Assembly (NCBI RefSeq): GCF_001426485.1
Contig: NZ_LMET01000001.1
Location: forward strand, 987,217-1,051,216
DNA length: 64,000 bases
Reading direction: 5' to 3'
Source: Aeromicrobium sp. Root472D3
GTDB lineage: Bacteria; Actinomycetota; Actinomycetes; Propionibacteriales; Nocardioidaceae
Shown: in pieces, positions 52,998 through 61,545 of the stretch
Numbering within the stretch: position 1 is the stretch's first letter
How the letters are laid out: the number at the start of each line of letters is the position of its first letter
Translations under genes and position numbers: made by a program
The notes under the pieces: generated by a model
Seen by the model: the letters and a program-made list of their open reading frames with translations, nothing else
Databases searched by the model: none
What the model was told of the DNA's origin: nothing

Positions 52998-54002
52998 ATG
53001 ACCACATCGACACTGCGCACCAAGACCCTCGGAACCCTCGGCGGGACGCCGGCCATCGGCCTCGGCCTGATGGGGATGTCCGCCCTCTACGGCCCGGCCG
53101 ACCGCGACGAGAGCATCGCGACGATCCACGCGGCGCTCGACGCCGGCGTCACGCTGCTCGACACCGGCGACTTCTACGCCATGGGCCACAACGAGCTGCT
53201 GCTGCGCGAGGCGCTGCAGGGACGCGACCGCGACGCCGTCACGATCAGCGTCAAGTACGGCGCGCAGCGCGGCCCGGACGGTTCGTGGCTCGGCGCCGAC
53301 ACCAGCCCGGCGGCGACCAAGACGTCGCTGGCCTACTCGCTGGAGCGGCTGGGCGTCGACCACGTCGACGTCTACCGTCCGGCACGCCTCGACCCCAGGG
53401 TCCCGATCGAGGAGACCGTCGGCGCCCTCTCCGAGCTGGTCGAGGCCGGGTACGTCCGTCACATCGGGCTCTCGGAGGTCGGCGCCGAGACGATCCGCCG
53501 GGCGCACGCGGTGCACCCGATCAGCGACCTGCAGATCGAGTACTCGCTGATCTCGCGGGGCGTCGAGGGTGACATCCTCGACACGTGCCGCGAGCTCGGC
53601 ATCGGCATCACGGCGTACGGCGTCCTGTCGCGCGGCCTGATCAGCGGGCACTACGACGCGGCGACGAAGGGTGCCGGCGACTTCCGCTCGCACACGCCGC
53701 GGTTCCAGGGCGAGAACCTCGACCGGAACCTCGCGCTGGTCGAGGCGCTGCGGACGGTCGCGGACGCCGCGGGCATCACGGTCGCCCAGGCCGCGATCGC
53801 CTGGGTGGCGTCGCGCGGCGACGACGTCGTCCCCGTCGTCGGCGCCCGCACCCGGGAACGGCTGACCGAGAGCCTCAGCGCCGCGGACGTCTCGCTCACC
53901 GCCGAGCAGCTGGCCGACATCGAGGCGGCCATGCCGACGGACCAGGTGGCCGGCACCCGCTACGCGAGCGAGCAGATGGCGATGCTCGACAGCGAGCGCT
54001 AG
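52998..54002 (+). CDS. Aldo-keto reductase (partner of the XRE regulator)
   Basis: The 334-residue protein resembles the MerR-linked reductase: LGLMGMSALYGPADRDES, LLDTGDFYAMGHNELLLREAL, the catalytic Lys in SVKYGAQ and RLDPRVPIEETVG. The usual catalytic histidine in the H-R-x-D segment is replaced here (YRPARLDP), so activity may differ. VVPVVGARTRERLTESL is the nucleotide-binding end. GGAGG sits only one base before the ATG, too close for normal use, so a leaderless start is possible. A perfect 24-bp inverted repeat follows its stop. Confidence 0.88.
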   Translation: MTTSTLRTKTLGTLGGTPAIGLGLMGMSALYGPADRDESIATIHAALDAGVTLLDTGDFYAMGHNELLLREALQGRDRDAVTISVKYGAQRGPDGSWLGADTSPAATKTSLAYSLERLGVDHVDVYRPARLDPRVPIEETVGALSELVEAGYVRHIGLSEVGAETIRRAHAVHPISDLQIEYSLISRGVEGDILDTCRELGIGITAYGVLSRGLISGHYDAATKGAGDFRSHTPRFQGENLDRNLALVEALRTVADAAGITVAQAAIAWVASRGDDVVPVVGARTRERLTESLSAADVSLTAEQLADIEAAMPTDQVAGTRYASEQMAMLDSER

Positions 54003-54035
54003 GGCCCGGCCGGCGGCCGGCCGCATCCACCTCCA

Positions 54036-54094
54036 AGATGTGGGCACCTTCTGTCGGTTCTGCAAGGAGAAACCGACAGAAGGTGCCCACATCT
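54036..54094. repeat. Palindromic repeat element, copy 1 (perfect 24-bp arms)
   Basis: Bases 54036-54059 and 54071-54094 are exact reverse complements around an 11-base loop. The outer arm begins AGATGTGGGCACC. A second, related element lies at 54317-54373 in the same orientation. There is no T-run after it, but it stands 33 bases after the reductase stop and could end transcription. Confidence 0.9.
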
Positions 54095-54097
54095 CTG

Positions 54098-54214
54098 TCA
54101 GGTGCCCAGGTTCATCAGTTGAGCGAGAATCTCAGCCGCCTCGTGCTCGTCGTTGCCGAGGATCAGTCCGGGCATTGCCGCAACGAGTGCGTCTCGAAAG
54201 CTCTCAAAGGTCAT
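54098..54214 (-). CDS. Small ORF between the two palindromic elements
   Basis: The 38-residue frame reads MTFESFRDALVAAMPGLILG, then NDEHEAAEILAQLMNLGT. It has AGGAG five bases before the ATG, a much better site than chance small frames show here, and ends four bases from repeat copy 1. No family is recognised. It may be a real micro-peptide or the truncated end of a longer gene lost through repeat-mediated rearrangement. Confidence 0.4.
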   Translation of the reverse strand: MTFESFRDALVAAMPGLILGNDEHEAAEILAQLMNLGT

Positions 54215-54316
54215 GGGGTCTCCTGCGTGTTGTCGTTGAACCCACTGAAGGGCGAACCGCTGACACCCCGGGCGGCGGACGCGAGCGCCCACACGCGGGG
54301 TGCCGGAGCGCCGTCA

Positions 54317-54373
54317 AGATGTGGGCACGTCCGGTCGGTTTTGCACGGAGAACCTGACCAGACGTGCCCACAT
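54317..54373. repeat. Palindromic repeat element, copy 2 (imperfect)
   Basis: Bases 54317-54340 pair with 54351-54373 except for one mismatch and one bulge. The outer GATGTGGGCAC and the loop type TGCACGGAGA agree with copy 1, while the inner arms differ on both sides in a way that keeps pairing. This argues for a structured, dispersed element. Confidence 0.85.
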
Positions 54374-54468
54374 GGTGCGATGTCCACGCCGTGCGGCCGA
54401 GACGTGCGTGTCCACAGGGGTGACCTCGGGCCTGGTGGGGGCGTCTGTTGCGGCGGGAAGGTCGAGAG

Positions 54469-55383
54469 GTGCTCGACACCTCGCGACCCTTCACCGTCCA
54501 GCAGGCTGCGCACGCGGGGCTGTCTCCGGGTCGGCTGCGCGCGTCCCGGTACCGCCGGCTGTTCCGCGGGGTGTACGAGGAAGCCTCGCGTCCACTCGAT
54601 CTGCACGTCTGGCTGACGGCGGCGCTGCTGGTGCTGCCGGCCGACGCGGTCGTCAGTCACACCACGGCGATGCGCCTGTACGGCCTGACGCTCGACGACG
54701 GTTGGCCGCTGCACGTCTCGACGTCGACCTCGACCCACAGTCGACTCGCCGGGATCGTGACCCACCGGCGACGTGGCGCCCTGCGTCCGGTCGTGCTGGA
54801 CGGACTCCCCGTGACCGGGGCGGACAGGACGCTGGTCGACATCGCGACGAAGGTGCGATTGGTGCCGCTCGTCCAGGCGATCGAGCACATGATCCACCGC
54901 GGTCACACGACGCCCGAGAACCTGCTCCGGTACGCGATGGACCGCCACCTGGACGGGGTGCGTCGTGTCCGTCGGGTCATGGCGCTGGTCCGCGAGAACG
55001 TCGAGTCGCCTCTCGAGACGACGGTGCGGCTGATGATCGTCTTCGCGCGCCTGCCCGAGCCCTCGTGCAACGTCGACATCCTCGACGAGTCTGGCGCTCT
55101 TCTGGCGCGGGGCGACCTGGTCTACGCGAGGTGGAAGGTGCTGGTCGAGTACGACGGCTGGCACCACGAGCGGGACGCGCGGCAACGGCAGCGCGACCGG
55201 GAGCGACGCGAGGAGCTCGAAGCGTCGGGGTGGCGTCTGATCGTGGTCACCTCAGCCGATCTGCGGGACAAGCGTGAGGTCGTCCGCCGTGTGCATCGAG
55301 CCATCTCGGCCCGCGGCTACGACGGCCGGGACCCGCACTTCTCCGTGATGTGGGACCGGCTCTTCGCCGGGAAGCTGGTGTGA
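54469..55383 (+). CDS. AbiEi-like N-terminal domain fused to a DUF559 (Vsr-like) nuclease domain
   Basis: The 304-residue protein has a winged-helix AbiEi-antitoxin-type N-terminus (FTVQQAAHAGLSPGRLRASRY, shortened, then RRLFRGVYEE) and, at the C-terminus, a PD-(D/E)xK-like DUF559 domain: RGDLVY with Asp near 214, VLVEYDGWHHERDARQRQRD with Glu near 224 and a WRLIVVTSADL strand. No AbiEii toxin gene is beside it. Such solo proteins are frequent in actinobacteria; defence or repair is possible. GTG at 54469 with AAGG upstream is preferred over a TTG 21 bases earlier. Confidence 0.72.
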   Translation: MLDTSRPFTVQQAAHAGLSPGRLRASRYRRLFRGVYEEASRPLDLHVWLTAALLVLPADAVVSHTTAMRLYGLTLDDGWPLHVSTSTSTHSRLAGIVTHRRRGALRPVVLDGLPVTGADRTLVDIATKVRLVPLVQAIEHMIHRGHTTPENLLRYAMDRHLDGVRRVRRVMALVRENVESPLETTVRLMIVFARLPEPSCNVDILDESGALLARGDLVYARWKVLVEYDGWHHERDARQRQRDRERREELEASGWRLIVVTSADLRDKREVVRRVHRAISARGYDGRDPHFSVMWDRLFAGKLV

Positions 55384-55423
55384 GGGATCTCGCAGGGGGT
55401 TGTCCGGAGGCCTACGGATCAGG

Positions 55424-55442
55424 TTAGGTAAGCCTGTCCTAA
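55424..55442 (+). promoter_or_regulatory. IdeR/DmdR1-type iron box of the siderophore operon
   Basis: The 19-base sequence TTAGGTAAGCCTGTCCTAA is an imperfect dyad that agrees with the actinobacterial iron box TTAGGTTAGGCTAACCTAA at 15 of 19 positions. It lies 21 bases before the desA start, so Fe(II)-bound IdeR/DmdR1 would block transcription when iron is plentiful. Confidence 0.9.
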
Positions 55443-55462
55443 CCACTTCTCGGGGAGAGCTC

Positions 55463-56902
55463 GTGCGTCACCATCTGTTCAACGCAGCCAACATCGGACG
55501 ATATCGCGACGAGATGGCCCGCGGCGTCGCGGTCGTGGCCGATCACGTCGCCGGGGTCGACGGGCCGTGGTCGGGCGCGGACGTCCGCGCCGTCAGCGCC
55601 AAGGTCGACGACGTCGACCTCGACCGCCCCCTCGACGACATGGCCGCCGTGCTCGACGAGGTGCGGTCGGTCTACCTCGACGACGCGGTGTGGTTCCACG
55701 AGCCGCGCTACCTCGCGCACCTCAACTGCCCCGTCGTCGTCCCGGCCCTGGTCGCCGAGGTGCTCGTGTCGTCGGTCAACTCCTCGCTCGACACGTGGGA
55801 CCAGAGCGGCGGCGGGACGCAGATCGAGCGCCGGCTCGTGCGGTGGACGTCCGACCGCATCGGCCTCGGTCCCGACGCCGACGGCGTCTTCACGAGCGGC
55901 GGCACGCAGTCCAACCTGCAAGCACTGCTCGTGGCCCGCGGGCAGGCGTACCTCGCCGGCGACGCCTCGCGGCTGCGCGTCTTCGCCTCGCGCGACAGCC
56001 ACTTCAGCGTGCAGAAGTCGGCCGACGTCCTCGGCCTCGGGCCCGACGCCGTCGTCACGATCCCGACCGACCGCCGCCGCCGGATGGACGCCGTCGCGCT
56101 CGACCGGGCCGTGTGGGACGCCCGCGCGGCCGGCCTCGTCCCGATGGCGGTCGTCGCGACGGCCGGCACGACCGACTACGGCAGCATCGACCCGCTCGTC
56201 GACGTCGCCGACGTGTGCGCCCAGCACGGCGTCTGGATGCACGTCGACGCCGCCTACGGCGGTGGGCTCCTCGTCTCGACCCGCCGGCGCCACCTGCTCG
56301 ACGGCATCGAGCGCGCCGACTCCGTCACGGTCGACTTCCACAAGACGTTCTTCCAGCCCGTCAGCTCGAGCGCCGTGCTGTTCCGCCACGGCGACTCCCT
56401 GCGGCACGTCACGTACCACGCCGACTACCTGAACCCGCGGTCGTCCGCGCAGCCCAACCAGGTCGACAAGAGCCTGCAGACGACCCGCCGCTTCGACGCC
56501 CTGAAGCTCTGGATGACCCTGCGCGCGATGGGTGCCGACGCGATCGGCGACTACGTCGACGCCGTCGTCGACCTCGCCGCCGCGGGGCACGGGCTGATGC
56601 TCGACGACCCCGATCTCGAGGTCGTGACGGCGCCGACGCTCAGCACGCTGGTGTTCCGGTTCCGTCCCCCCGGCATGTCGGACGACGACGCCGACCGGGT
56701 CAATCCCGCGATCCGCCGCGCGATCGCGGGCAGCGGCTCGGCCGTCGTGGCCGGCACGCGGTCGGACGGGCGGGCGTGGCTCAAGCTCACGATGCTGAAC
56801 CCCGAGACGACGCCGGACGACCTGCGGGCCGTGCTGGCGCTCGTCACCGACATCGGGCACGAGCTGCTCGACGACCTGCGGGCCACCCAGGAGGTGCACT
56901 GA
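55463..56902 (+). CDS. desA: PLP-dependent decarboxylase of siderophore synthesis (DesA-like)
   Basis: DesA makes cadaverine (or putrescine) from lysine (or ornithine) for hydroxamate siderophores. The 479-residue group-II decarboxylase has the motifs LNCPVVVPAL, GVFTSGGTQSNLQALL, HVDAAYGGG and the PLP lysine Lys294 in VDFHKTFFQP. The GTG at 55463 has GGGGAG six bases upstream; an earlier in-frame start would lie over the iron box. Its TGA shares a base with the desB ATG. Substrate choice between lysine and ornithine cannot be decided here. Confidence 0.9.
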   Translation: MRHHLFNAANIGRYRDEMARGVAVVADHVAGVDGPWSGADVRAVSAKVDDVDLDRPLDDMAAVLDEVRSVYLDDAVWFHEPRYLAHLNCPVVVPALVAEVLVSSVNSSLDTWDQSGGGTQIERRLVRWTSDRIGLGPDADGVFTSGGTQSNLQALLVARGQAYLAGDASRLRVFASRDSHFSVQKSADVLGLGPDAVVTIPTDRRRRMDAVALDRAVWDARAAGLVPMAVVATAGTTDYGSIDPLVDVADVCAQHGVWMHVDAAYGGGLLVSTRRRHLLDGIERADSVTVDFHKTFFQPVSSSAVLFRHGDSLRHVTYHADYLNPRSSAQPNQVDKSLQTTRRFDALKLWMTLRAMGADAIGDYVDAVVDLAAAGHGLMLDDPDLEVVTAPTLSTLVFRFRPPGMSDDDADRVNPAIRRAIAGSGSAVVAGTRSDGRAWLKLTMLNPETTPDDLRAVLALVTDIGHELLDDLRATQEVH

Positions 56903-58218
56903 TGGGCGCGACGGTCCACGACTTCGCCGCGATCGGCCTCGGCCCGTTCAACCTGGGCCTGGCGTGCCTCGCCGAGCCGGTCGACGGCCTCGACGGCGTG
57001 TTCCTGGAGGCACGCGACGAGTTCAGCTGGCACCCCGGCATGATGCTGGAGGACGCGACGCTGCAGGTGCCGTTCATGGCCGACCTCGTCACGATGGCCG
57101 ACCCGACGTCGCGCTACTCGTTCCTCAACCACCTCAAGCAGACCGGTCGGCTGTACCCGTTCTACATCCGCGAGAGCTTCTACCCGTTGCGGGCCGAGTA
57201 CGACGCCTACTGCCGGTGGGCCGCGGCTCAGGTCGAGGGTGTCCGCTTCGGGCGCCACGTCGACCGGGTCGAGCACGACGGCGAGACGTACGTCCTGACC
57301 GCTCGCCTGCGCGACGGCTCGACCGAGACGTACCGGGCGCGGCGGCTCGTGCTCGGCACGGGCACCCTCCCGCACGTGCCGTCGGCGGTCAGCGGGCTCG
57401 ACGGCCCCGTGATCCACTCGGCCGACTACCTGGGCCACAAGGCCGAGCTGCAGGCCCGGCGCTCGATCACGGTCGTCGGCAGCGGCCAGAGCGCCGCCGA
57501 GGTGTACCTCGACCTGCTCGAGGACATCGACACCCACGGCTACGAGCTGGTGTGGGCGACGCGCTCGCCCCGGTTCTTCCCGATGGAGTACACCAAGCTG
57601 ACGCTCGAGATGACGTCGCCGGAGTACACGCGGCACTTCCAGGCGCTGCCGGCGACGACCCGCGACGAGCTGCTGCGCGAGCAGCGGGCGCTCTACAAGG
57701 GCATCAGCCGCGACCTCGTCGACGCGATCTTCGACACGCTCTACCGCAAGCGGGTGCACGGCGACGTGCCGACGCGGCTGCTGACGAACACCGAGCTGAC
57801 CGACGCGTCGTGGGACGAGGCGGCCGGCCGCTACGCGCTCGCGATGCGCCACACCGAGCTGGACGAGCCCCTCGACCTGCAGACCGAGGGGCTCGTCCTC
57901 GCGACGGGCTACCGCGCCCGGGTGCCGGCGTTCGTGTCGGGCATCGCCGGGCGCATCCGCTTCGACGACCGGGGACGCTACGACGTCGCCGCCGACTACA
58001 CGATCGACCACGACGACGAGGAGATCTACGTGCAGAACGCCGAGGAGCACACCCACGGCCTCATCGCGCCCGACCTGGGCATGGGGGCCTACCGCAACTC
58101 GATCATCATCCGCGGCCTGACGGGGCGCGAGGTCTACCTCGTCGAGCGGCACGTCGCGTTCCAGGAGTTCGGGGTGCCGCTCGACCTCGCCCGCCGTCCG
58201 GCGGGGGTGGCCCGATGA
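56902..58218 (+). CDS. desB: Lysine/cadaverine N-hydroxylase (DesB-like)
   Basis: This FAD- and NADPH-dependent N-monooxygenase hydroxylates the diamine made by DesA. The 438-residue protein has FAD motif GLGPFNLG at 12-19, the EFSWHPGMMLEDATLQVPF region conserved in IucD/SidA-type enzymes, an NADPH motif VVGSGQSAAEVYLDLL, and the C-terminal ATGY. The TGATG overlap with desA and the ATGA overlap with the next gene show one operon. Confidence 0.93.
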   Translation: MGATVHDFAAIGLGPFNLGLACLAEPVDGLDGVFLEARDEFSWHPGMMLEDATLQVPFMADLVTMADPTSRYSFLNHLKQTGRLYPFYIRESFYPLRAEYDAYCRWAAAQVEGVRFGRHVDRVEHDGETYVLTARLRDGSTETYRARRLVLGTGTLPHVPSAVSGLDGPVIHSADYLGHKAELQARRSITVVGSGQSAAEVYLDLLEDIDTHGYELVWATRSPRFFPMEYTKLTLEMTSPEYTRHFQALPATTRDELLREQRALYKGISRDLVDAIFDTLYRKRVHGDVPTRLLTNTELTDASWDEAAGRYALAMRHTELDEPLDLQTEGLVLATGYRARVPAFVSGIAGRIRFDDRGRYDVAADYTIDHDDEEIYVQNAEEHTHGLIAPDLGMGAYRNSIIIRGLTGREVYLVERHVAFQEFGVPLDLARRPAGVAR

Positions 58219-60548
58219 CGACCGCGGACGTCCTGCTGTCGCGCAGCACCGAGGTCGGCACCGTCACGATCGAGCCCGTCGACGTCGACCGCGACGGCGA
58301 CGTGCTGCACGCCTGGGTCACGCACCCCCGGTCGGTGTTCTGGGGCATGCAGGACGCCTCGGTGCAGGACGTCTGGGACGCGTACGCCGCGATCGTCGCC
58401 GATCGGCACCACGACGCGTGGCTCGGCCGCGTCGACGGCGAGCCGGCCTTCCTCGCCGAGACGTACGACCCCGAGCACAGCGAGCTGGCCGGCCGCTACG
58501 ACTGGCGGCTCGGCGACATCGGCATGCACGTGCTGGTCGCACCGACCGACCGGCCACGCAGCGGGTTCACCTCGGCGGTGTTCCGCACGGTCATGGAGCT
58601 GTGCCTCGACGACCCGCGCCGGCACCGCGTCGTCGTCGAGCCGGACGTCCGCAACGAGCCCATCGCGGCCCTCAACGCGTCCGCCGGGTTCACGGTCGTG
58701 GGGCACGTGCAGCTGTCCGACAAGGTCGCGGCCCTGAGCGTGTGCACCCGCGACGACTTCGAGCGCAGCGCCCTCGGCCGCGGGCCGCACGACGTCGCCG
58801 CGCACCTGTCGCCCGGGCCGATGGGCCGAGCGCACCGGATGCTGGTCGCCAAGGCGATCGGCGAGTTCGCGCACGAGCGGCTGCTCGACCCCCGCCCGGT
58901 CGGGCCGGACCACGAGCTGTTCTCGCCCGACGGACGCTCGCACTACCTGTTCCACGCCCACCGGTACGACCTCGACCACTGGGTCGTCGGCCCGTGGTCG
59001 ATCGTCCGGACGGTCGACGGCGAGCCCGCCGACGTCGACGCCCTCGCCTTCGTCGTCGAGCACGCCGACGTGCTGGGCATCCCCGACGGGCTGCTGCCGA
59101 CGTACCTCGAGGAGATCAGCAGCACGCTGGCCGGGTCGGCGTGGAAGCACGTGCACGCCACGACGTCGGCGCGCGACCTCGTCGGTGCCGACTTCCAGGC
59201 GATCGAGGCCGCGATGACCGAGGGGCACCCGGCGTTCGTCGCCAACAACGGCCGCATCGGCTTCTCGCTGGCCGAGCACGCGGCGTACGCGCCCGAGACG
59301 GGATCGCGATTCGCGGTCGTGTGGGTCGCCGCGCGGCGCAGCCTCGCCCACCTGTCGCTCGGGGAGGGCCTCGACGAGGAGTCGCTCTACACCGGCGAGC
59401 TCGACCCGTCGACCCGTCGTCGCTTCGCGGGGACGCTGCACGGACGCGGCCTCGACCCGTCCGACTACCTGCTCGTGCCGGTGCACCCGTGGCAGTGGGA
59501 GCACAAGATCGCCGTGACGTTCGCGGCCGACCTCGGCCGCGACGACCTCGTGCTGCTCGGCCGCGGCGACGACGAGTACCAGGCGCAGCAGTCGATCCGG
59601 ACGTACTTCAACACGTCCCGCCGCGACCGCCACTACGTCAAGACGGCGCTGTCGATCCAGAACATGGGGTTCGTGCGGGGGCTGTCGCCGCGCTACATGC
59701 GGGCCACGCCCGCGATCAACGACTGGGTCGCCGACCTCGTGGCGTCCGACGACGAGCTCGTGGCGGGCGGCTTCGGCGTCCTGCGCGAGCGGGCCGCGAT
59801 CGGCTACACCGGCGACGCCTACCACCGGCTCGGCACGCCGTCGCCGTACACGAAGATGATCGCGGCGCTGTGGCGCGAGAGCCCCGAGGCCCGGCTGGCG
59901 GACGGCGAGCGGCTCGCCACGATGGCGTCGCTGCTGCACCGCGACCGCGACGGCGCGTCGTACGCCGTCGCGCTGGTGCGGGCGTCCGGGCTCGACGCCA
60001 CGACGTGGGTGCGTCGCTACCTGCGGGCGTACCTGCGACCCGTCGTGCACTGCCTGCACCGCTACGAGCTGGCGTTCATGCCGCACGGCGAGAACCTGGT
60101 CCTGGTGCTCGACGGGCACGTGCCGACGCGGGTGCTGATGAAGGACATCGGCGAGGAGGTCGCCGTCATGGGCGACCTCGAGCTGCCCGCCGAGGTCGAG
60201 CGGGTCCGCGCGGACGTCCCCGCCGAGGTCAAGCCGCTGTCGGTGCTGACCGACGTGTTCGACGGGTTCCTGCGGTTCCTCGCCGCGATCCTCGCCGAGG
60301 ACGGGTTGCTGGCGCCCGACGAGTTCTGGGCCCTGGTGGCCGAGTGCATCGCCGACCACCAGGCCGATCATCCCGAGCTGGCCGAGGCGTTCGCGCGCAT
60401 CGACCTGTTCGCGCCCGAGTTCGCGCACTCGTGCCTCAACCGGCTGCAGCTGCGCGACACCCGGCAGATGGTCGACCTCGCCGACCAGGCCGACTCGCTG
60501 CTGTTCGCCGGCACCCTGGTCAACCCCGTCGCGCGGTTCCGCCGCTGA
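58215..60548 (+). CDS. Fused acyltransferase and NIS synthetase (DesC-DesD fusion)
   Basis: One 777-residue frame combines two steps of desferrioxamine-type assembly. Residues about 17-190 are a GNAT-type acyltransferase (HAWVTHPRSVFWGMQ, IGMHVLVAP, EPDVRNEPIAALNASAGF) that acylates the N-hydroxy-diamine. Residues about 195-777 are an IucA/IucC-type synthetase (EGHPAFVANNGRIGF, VPVHPWQWEHKI near 421-431, MKDIGEEVAVMG) that joins units by ATP-dependent amide formation. DesC and DesD are normally separate proteins. The fusion keeps both complete. No transporter or siderophore reductase gene follows. Confidence 0.92.
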   Translation: MTTADVLLSRSTEVGTVTIEPVDVDRDGDVLHAWVTHPRSVFWGMQDASVQDVWDAYAAIVADRHHDAWLGRVDGEPAFLAETYDPEHSELAGRYDWRLGDIGMHVLVAPTDRPRSGFTSAVFRTVMELCLDDPRRHRVVVEPDVRNEPIAALNASAGFTVVGHVQLSDKVAALSVCTRDDFERSALGRGPHDVAAHLSPGPMGRAHRMLVAKAIGEFAHERLLDPRPVGPDHELFSPDGRSHYLFHAHRYDLDHWVVGPWSIVRTVDGEPADVDALAFVVEHADVLGIPDGLLPTYLEEISSTLAGSAWKHVHATTSARDLVGADFQAIEAAMTEGHPAFVANNGRIGFSLAEHAAYAPETGSRFAVVWVAARRSLAHLSLGEGLDEESLYTGELDPSTRRRFAGTLHGRGLDPSDYLLVPVHPWQWEHKIAVTFAADLGRDDLVLLGRGDDEYQAQQSIRTYFNTSRRDRHYVKTALSIQNMGFVRGLSPRYMRATPAINDWVADLVASDDELVAGGFGVLRERAAIGYTGDAYHRLGTPSPYTKMIAALWRESPEARLADGERLATMASLLHRDRDGASYAVALVRASGLDATTWVRRYLRAYLRPVVHCLHRYELAFMPHGENLVLVLDGHVPTRVLMKDIGEEVAVMGDLELPAEVERVRADVPAEVKPLSVLTDVFDGFLRFLAAILAEDGLLAPDEFWALVAECIADHQADHPELAEAFARIDLFAPEFAHSCLNRLQLRDTRQMVDLADQADSLLFAGTLVNPVARFRR

Positions 60549-60549
60549 G

Positions 60550-61509
60550 TCAGGGGGTCAGCAGCACCTTGCCCGTGGCACGACGCTCGTCGAGCGTCAG
60601 CAGGGCCTTGGAGGCTTCGGCGAGCGGGAACGTCGGCCCGACCACGGGGGAGAGGGCTCCGCTGGCCAGGTGGGGCTCCATCGCGGCCCACTCGGTCGCG
60701 ATGTGGCCGGGACGCTGCAGGACGTACGCGCCCCACCCGACGCCGACGACCGACACGTTGTTGAGCAGCAGGCGATTGACCTTGACGGTCGGGATCTCGC
60801 CCGCGGTGAAGCCGATCACGAGCACCCGCCCGTCGTCCTTGAGGCTGCGCAGCGAGTCGGTGAAGCGGTCGCCGCCGACGGGGTCGACGACGACGTCGAC
60901 CTTGCCGCCCGCGACGACGGAGTCCTTGAAGCCGTCGGCCAGGACGAACTCGTCGGCGCCGGCCTCGAGCGCGACGGCCCCCTTCTCGGCGGTCGACGTG
61001 ACGGCGACGACGCGCCCCGCGCCGAAGGCCTTGGCGACCTGGATCGCCGCGGTGCCGATGCCGCCGGCGGCGCCGTGCACCAGCACCGACTCGCCGGGCT
61101 GCAGCTTCCCGCGCTCGACGAGGGCGAAGTAGGCCGTGCCGTAGTTGAAGATGACCGACGCGCCCTGCTCGTACGAGACGGCGTCGGGCAGCGGGAACGT
61201 CTCGGTGACCGGGGCGACGGCCAGCTCGGCGAATCCGCCCAGCAGGCACAGCGCAGCGACCCGGTCGCCCGCCTCGAGGCCCGAGCCCTCGGGTGCCGTG
61301 ACGACCTCGCCGGCGATCTCGGCGCCCGGGGTGAAGGGCAGGCCGGGCTTCATCTGGTAGAGCCCGCGCGACTGCAGCACCTCGGGGAACGCGACACCCG
61401 CGGCGTGGACGCGGATCAGCACCTGGTCGGGGCCGGCCACGGGATCGGGGACGTCGCGCAGCTCGATCGCTTCGGGGCCGTCGAGGGATGTGATCTGGAT
61501 CGCCTTCAT
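60550..61509 (-). CDS. NADPH:quinone oxidoreductase-family protein
   Basis: The 319-residue protein is a zinc-free MDR enzyme: VHAAGVAFPEVLQSRGLYQ, FTPGAEIAGEV, NADPH-binding VLVHGAAGGIGTAAIQVAKAFGA, shown partly, and the C-terminal DERRATGKVLL. In many actinobacteria such enzymes work with fatty-acid or aromatic degradation. The ATG at 61509 is followed upstream by a CTAAGC/GCTTAG palindrome. It is convergent with the siderophore operon, whose stop is one base away. Confidence 0.9.
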   Translation of the reverse strand: MKAIQITSLDGPEAIELRDVPDPVAGPDQVLIRVHAAGVAFPEVLQSRGLYQMKPGLPFTPGAEIAGEVVTAPEGSGLEAGDRVAALCLLGGFAELAVAPVTETFPLPDAVSYEQGASVIFNYGTAYFALVERGKLQPGESVLVHGAAGGIGTAAIQVAKAFGAGRVVAVTSTAEKGAVALEAGADEFVLADGFKDSVVAGGKVDVVVDPVGGDRFTDSLRSLKDDGRVLVIGFTAGEIPTVKVNRLLLNNVSVVGVGWGAYVLQRPGHIATEWAAMEPHLASGALSPVVGPTFPLAEASKALLTLDERRATGKVLLTP

Positions 61510-61529
61510 GGTGCGACGATAGCGCACTC

Positions 61530-61545
61530 CTAAGCGCTTGCTTAG
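61530..61545. promoter_or_regulatory. Operator-like palindrome upstream of the quinone oxidoreductase gene
   Basis: CTAAGC at 61530-61535 and GCTTAG at 61540-61545 form a perfect six-base inverted repeat around GCTT. The TAAGCGCTTGCTTA pattern is typical of TetR-type operators in front of lipid-related genes. It overlaps the TAA stop of the MFS gene. The regulator that binds it cannot be named from the window. Confidence 0.65.

Noticed and set aside
54036..54094. Perfect hairpin considered as an intrinsic terminator only
   Set aside because: There is no T-run after either arm, and a second related copy exists at 54317-54373, so a repeat element is the better description, although it may still stop transcription.
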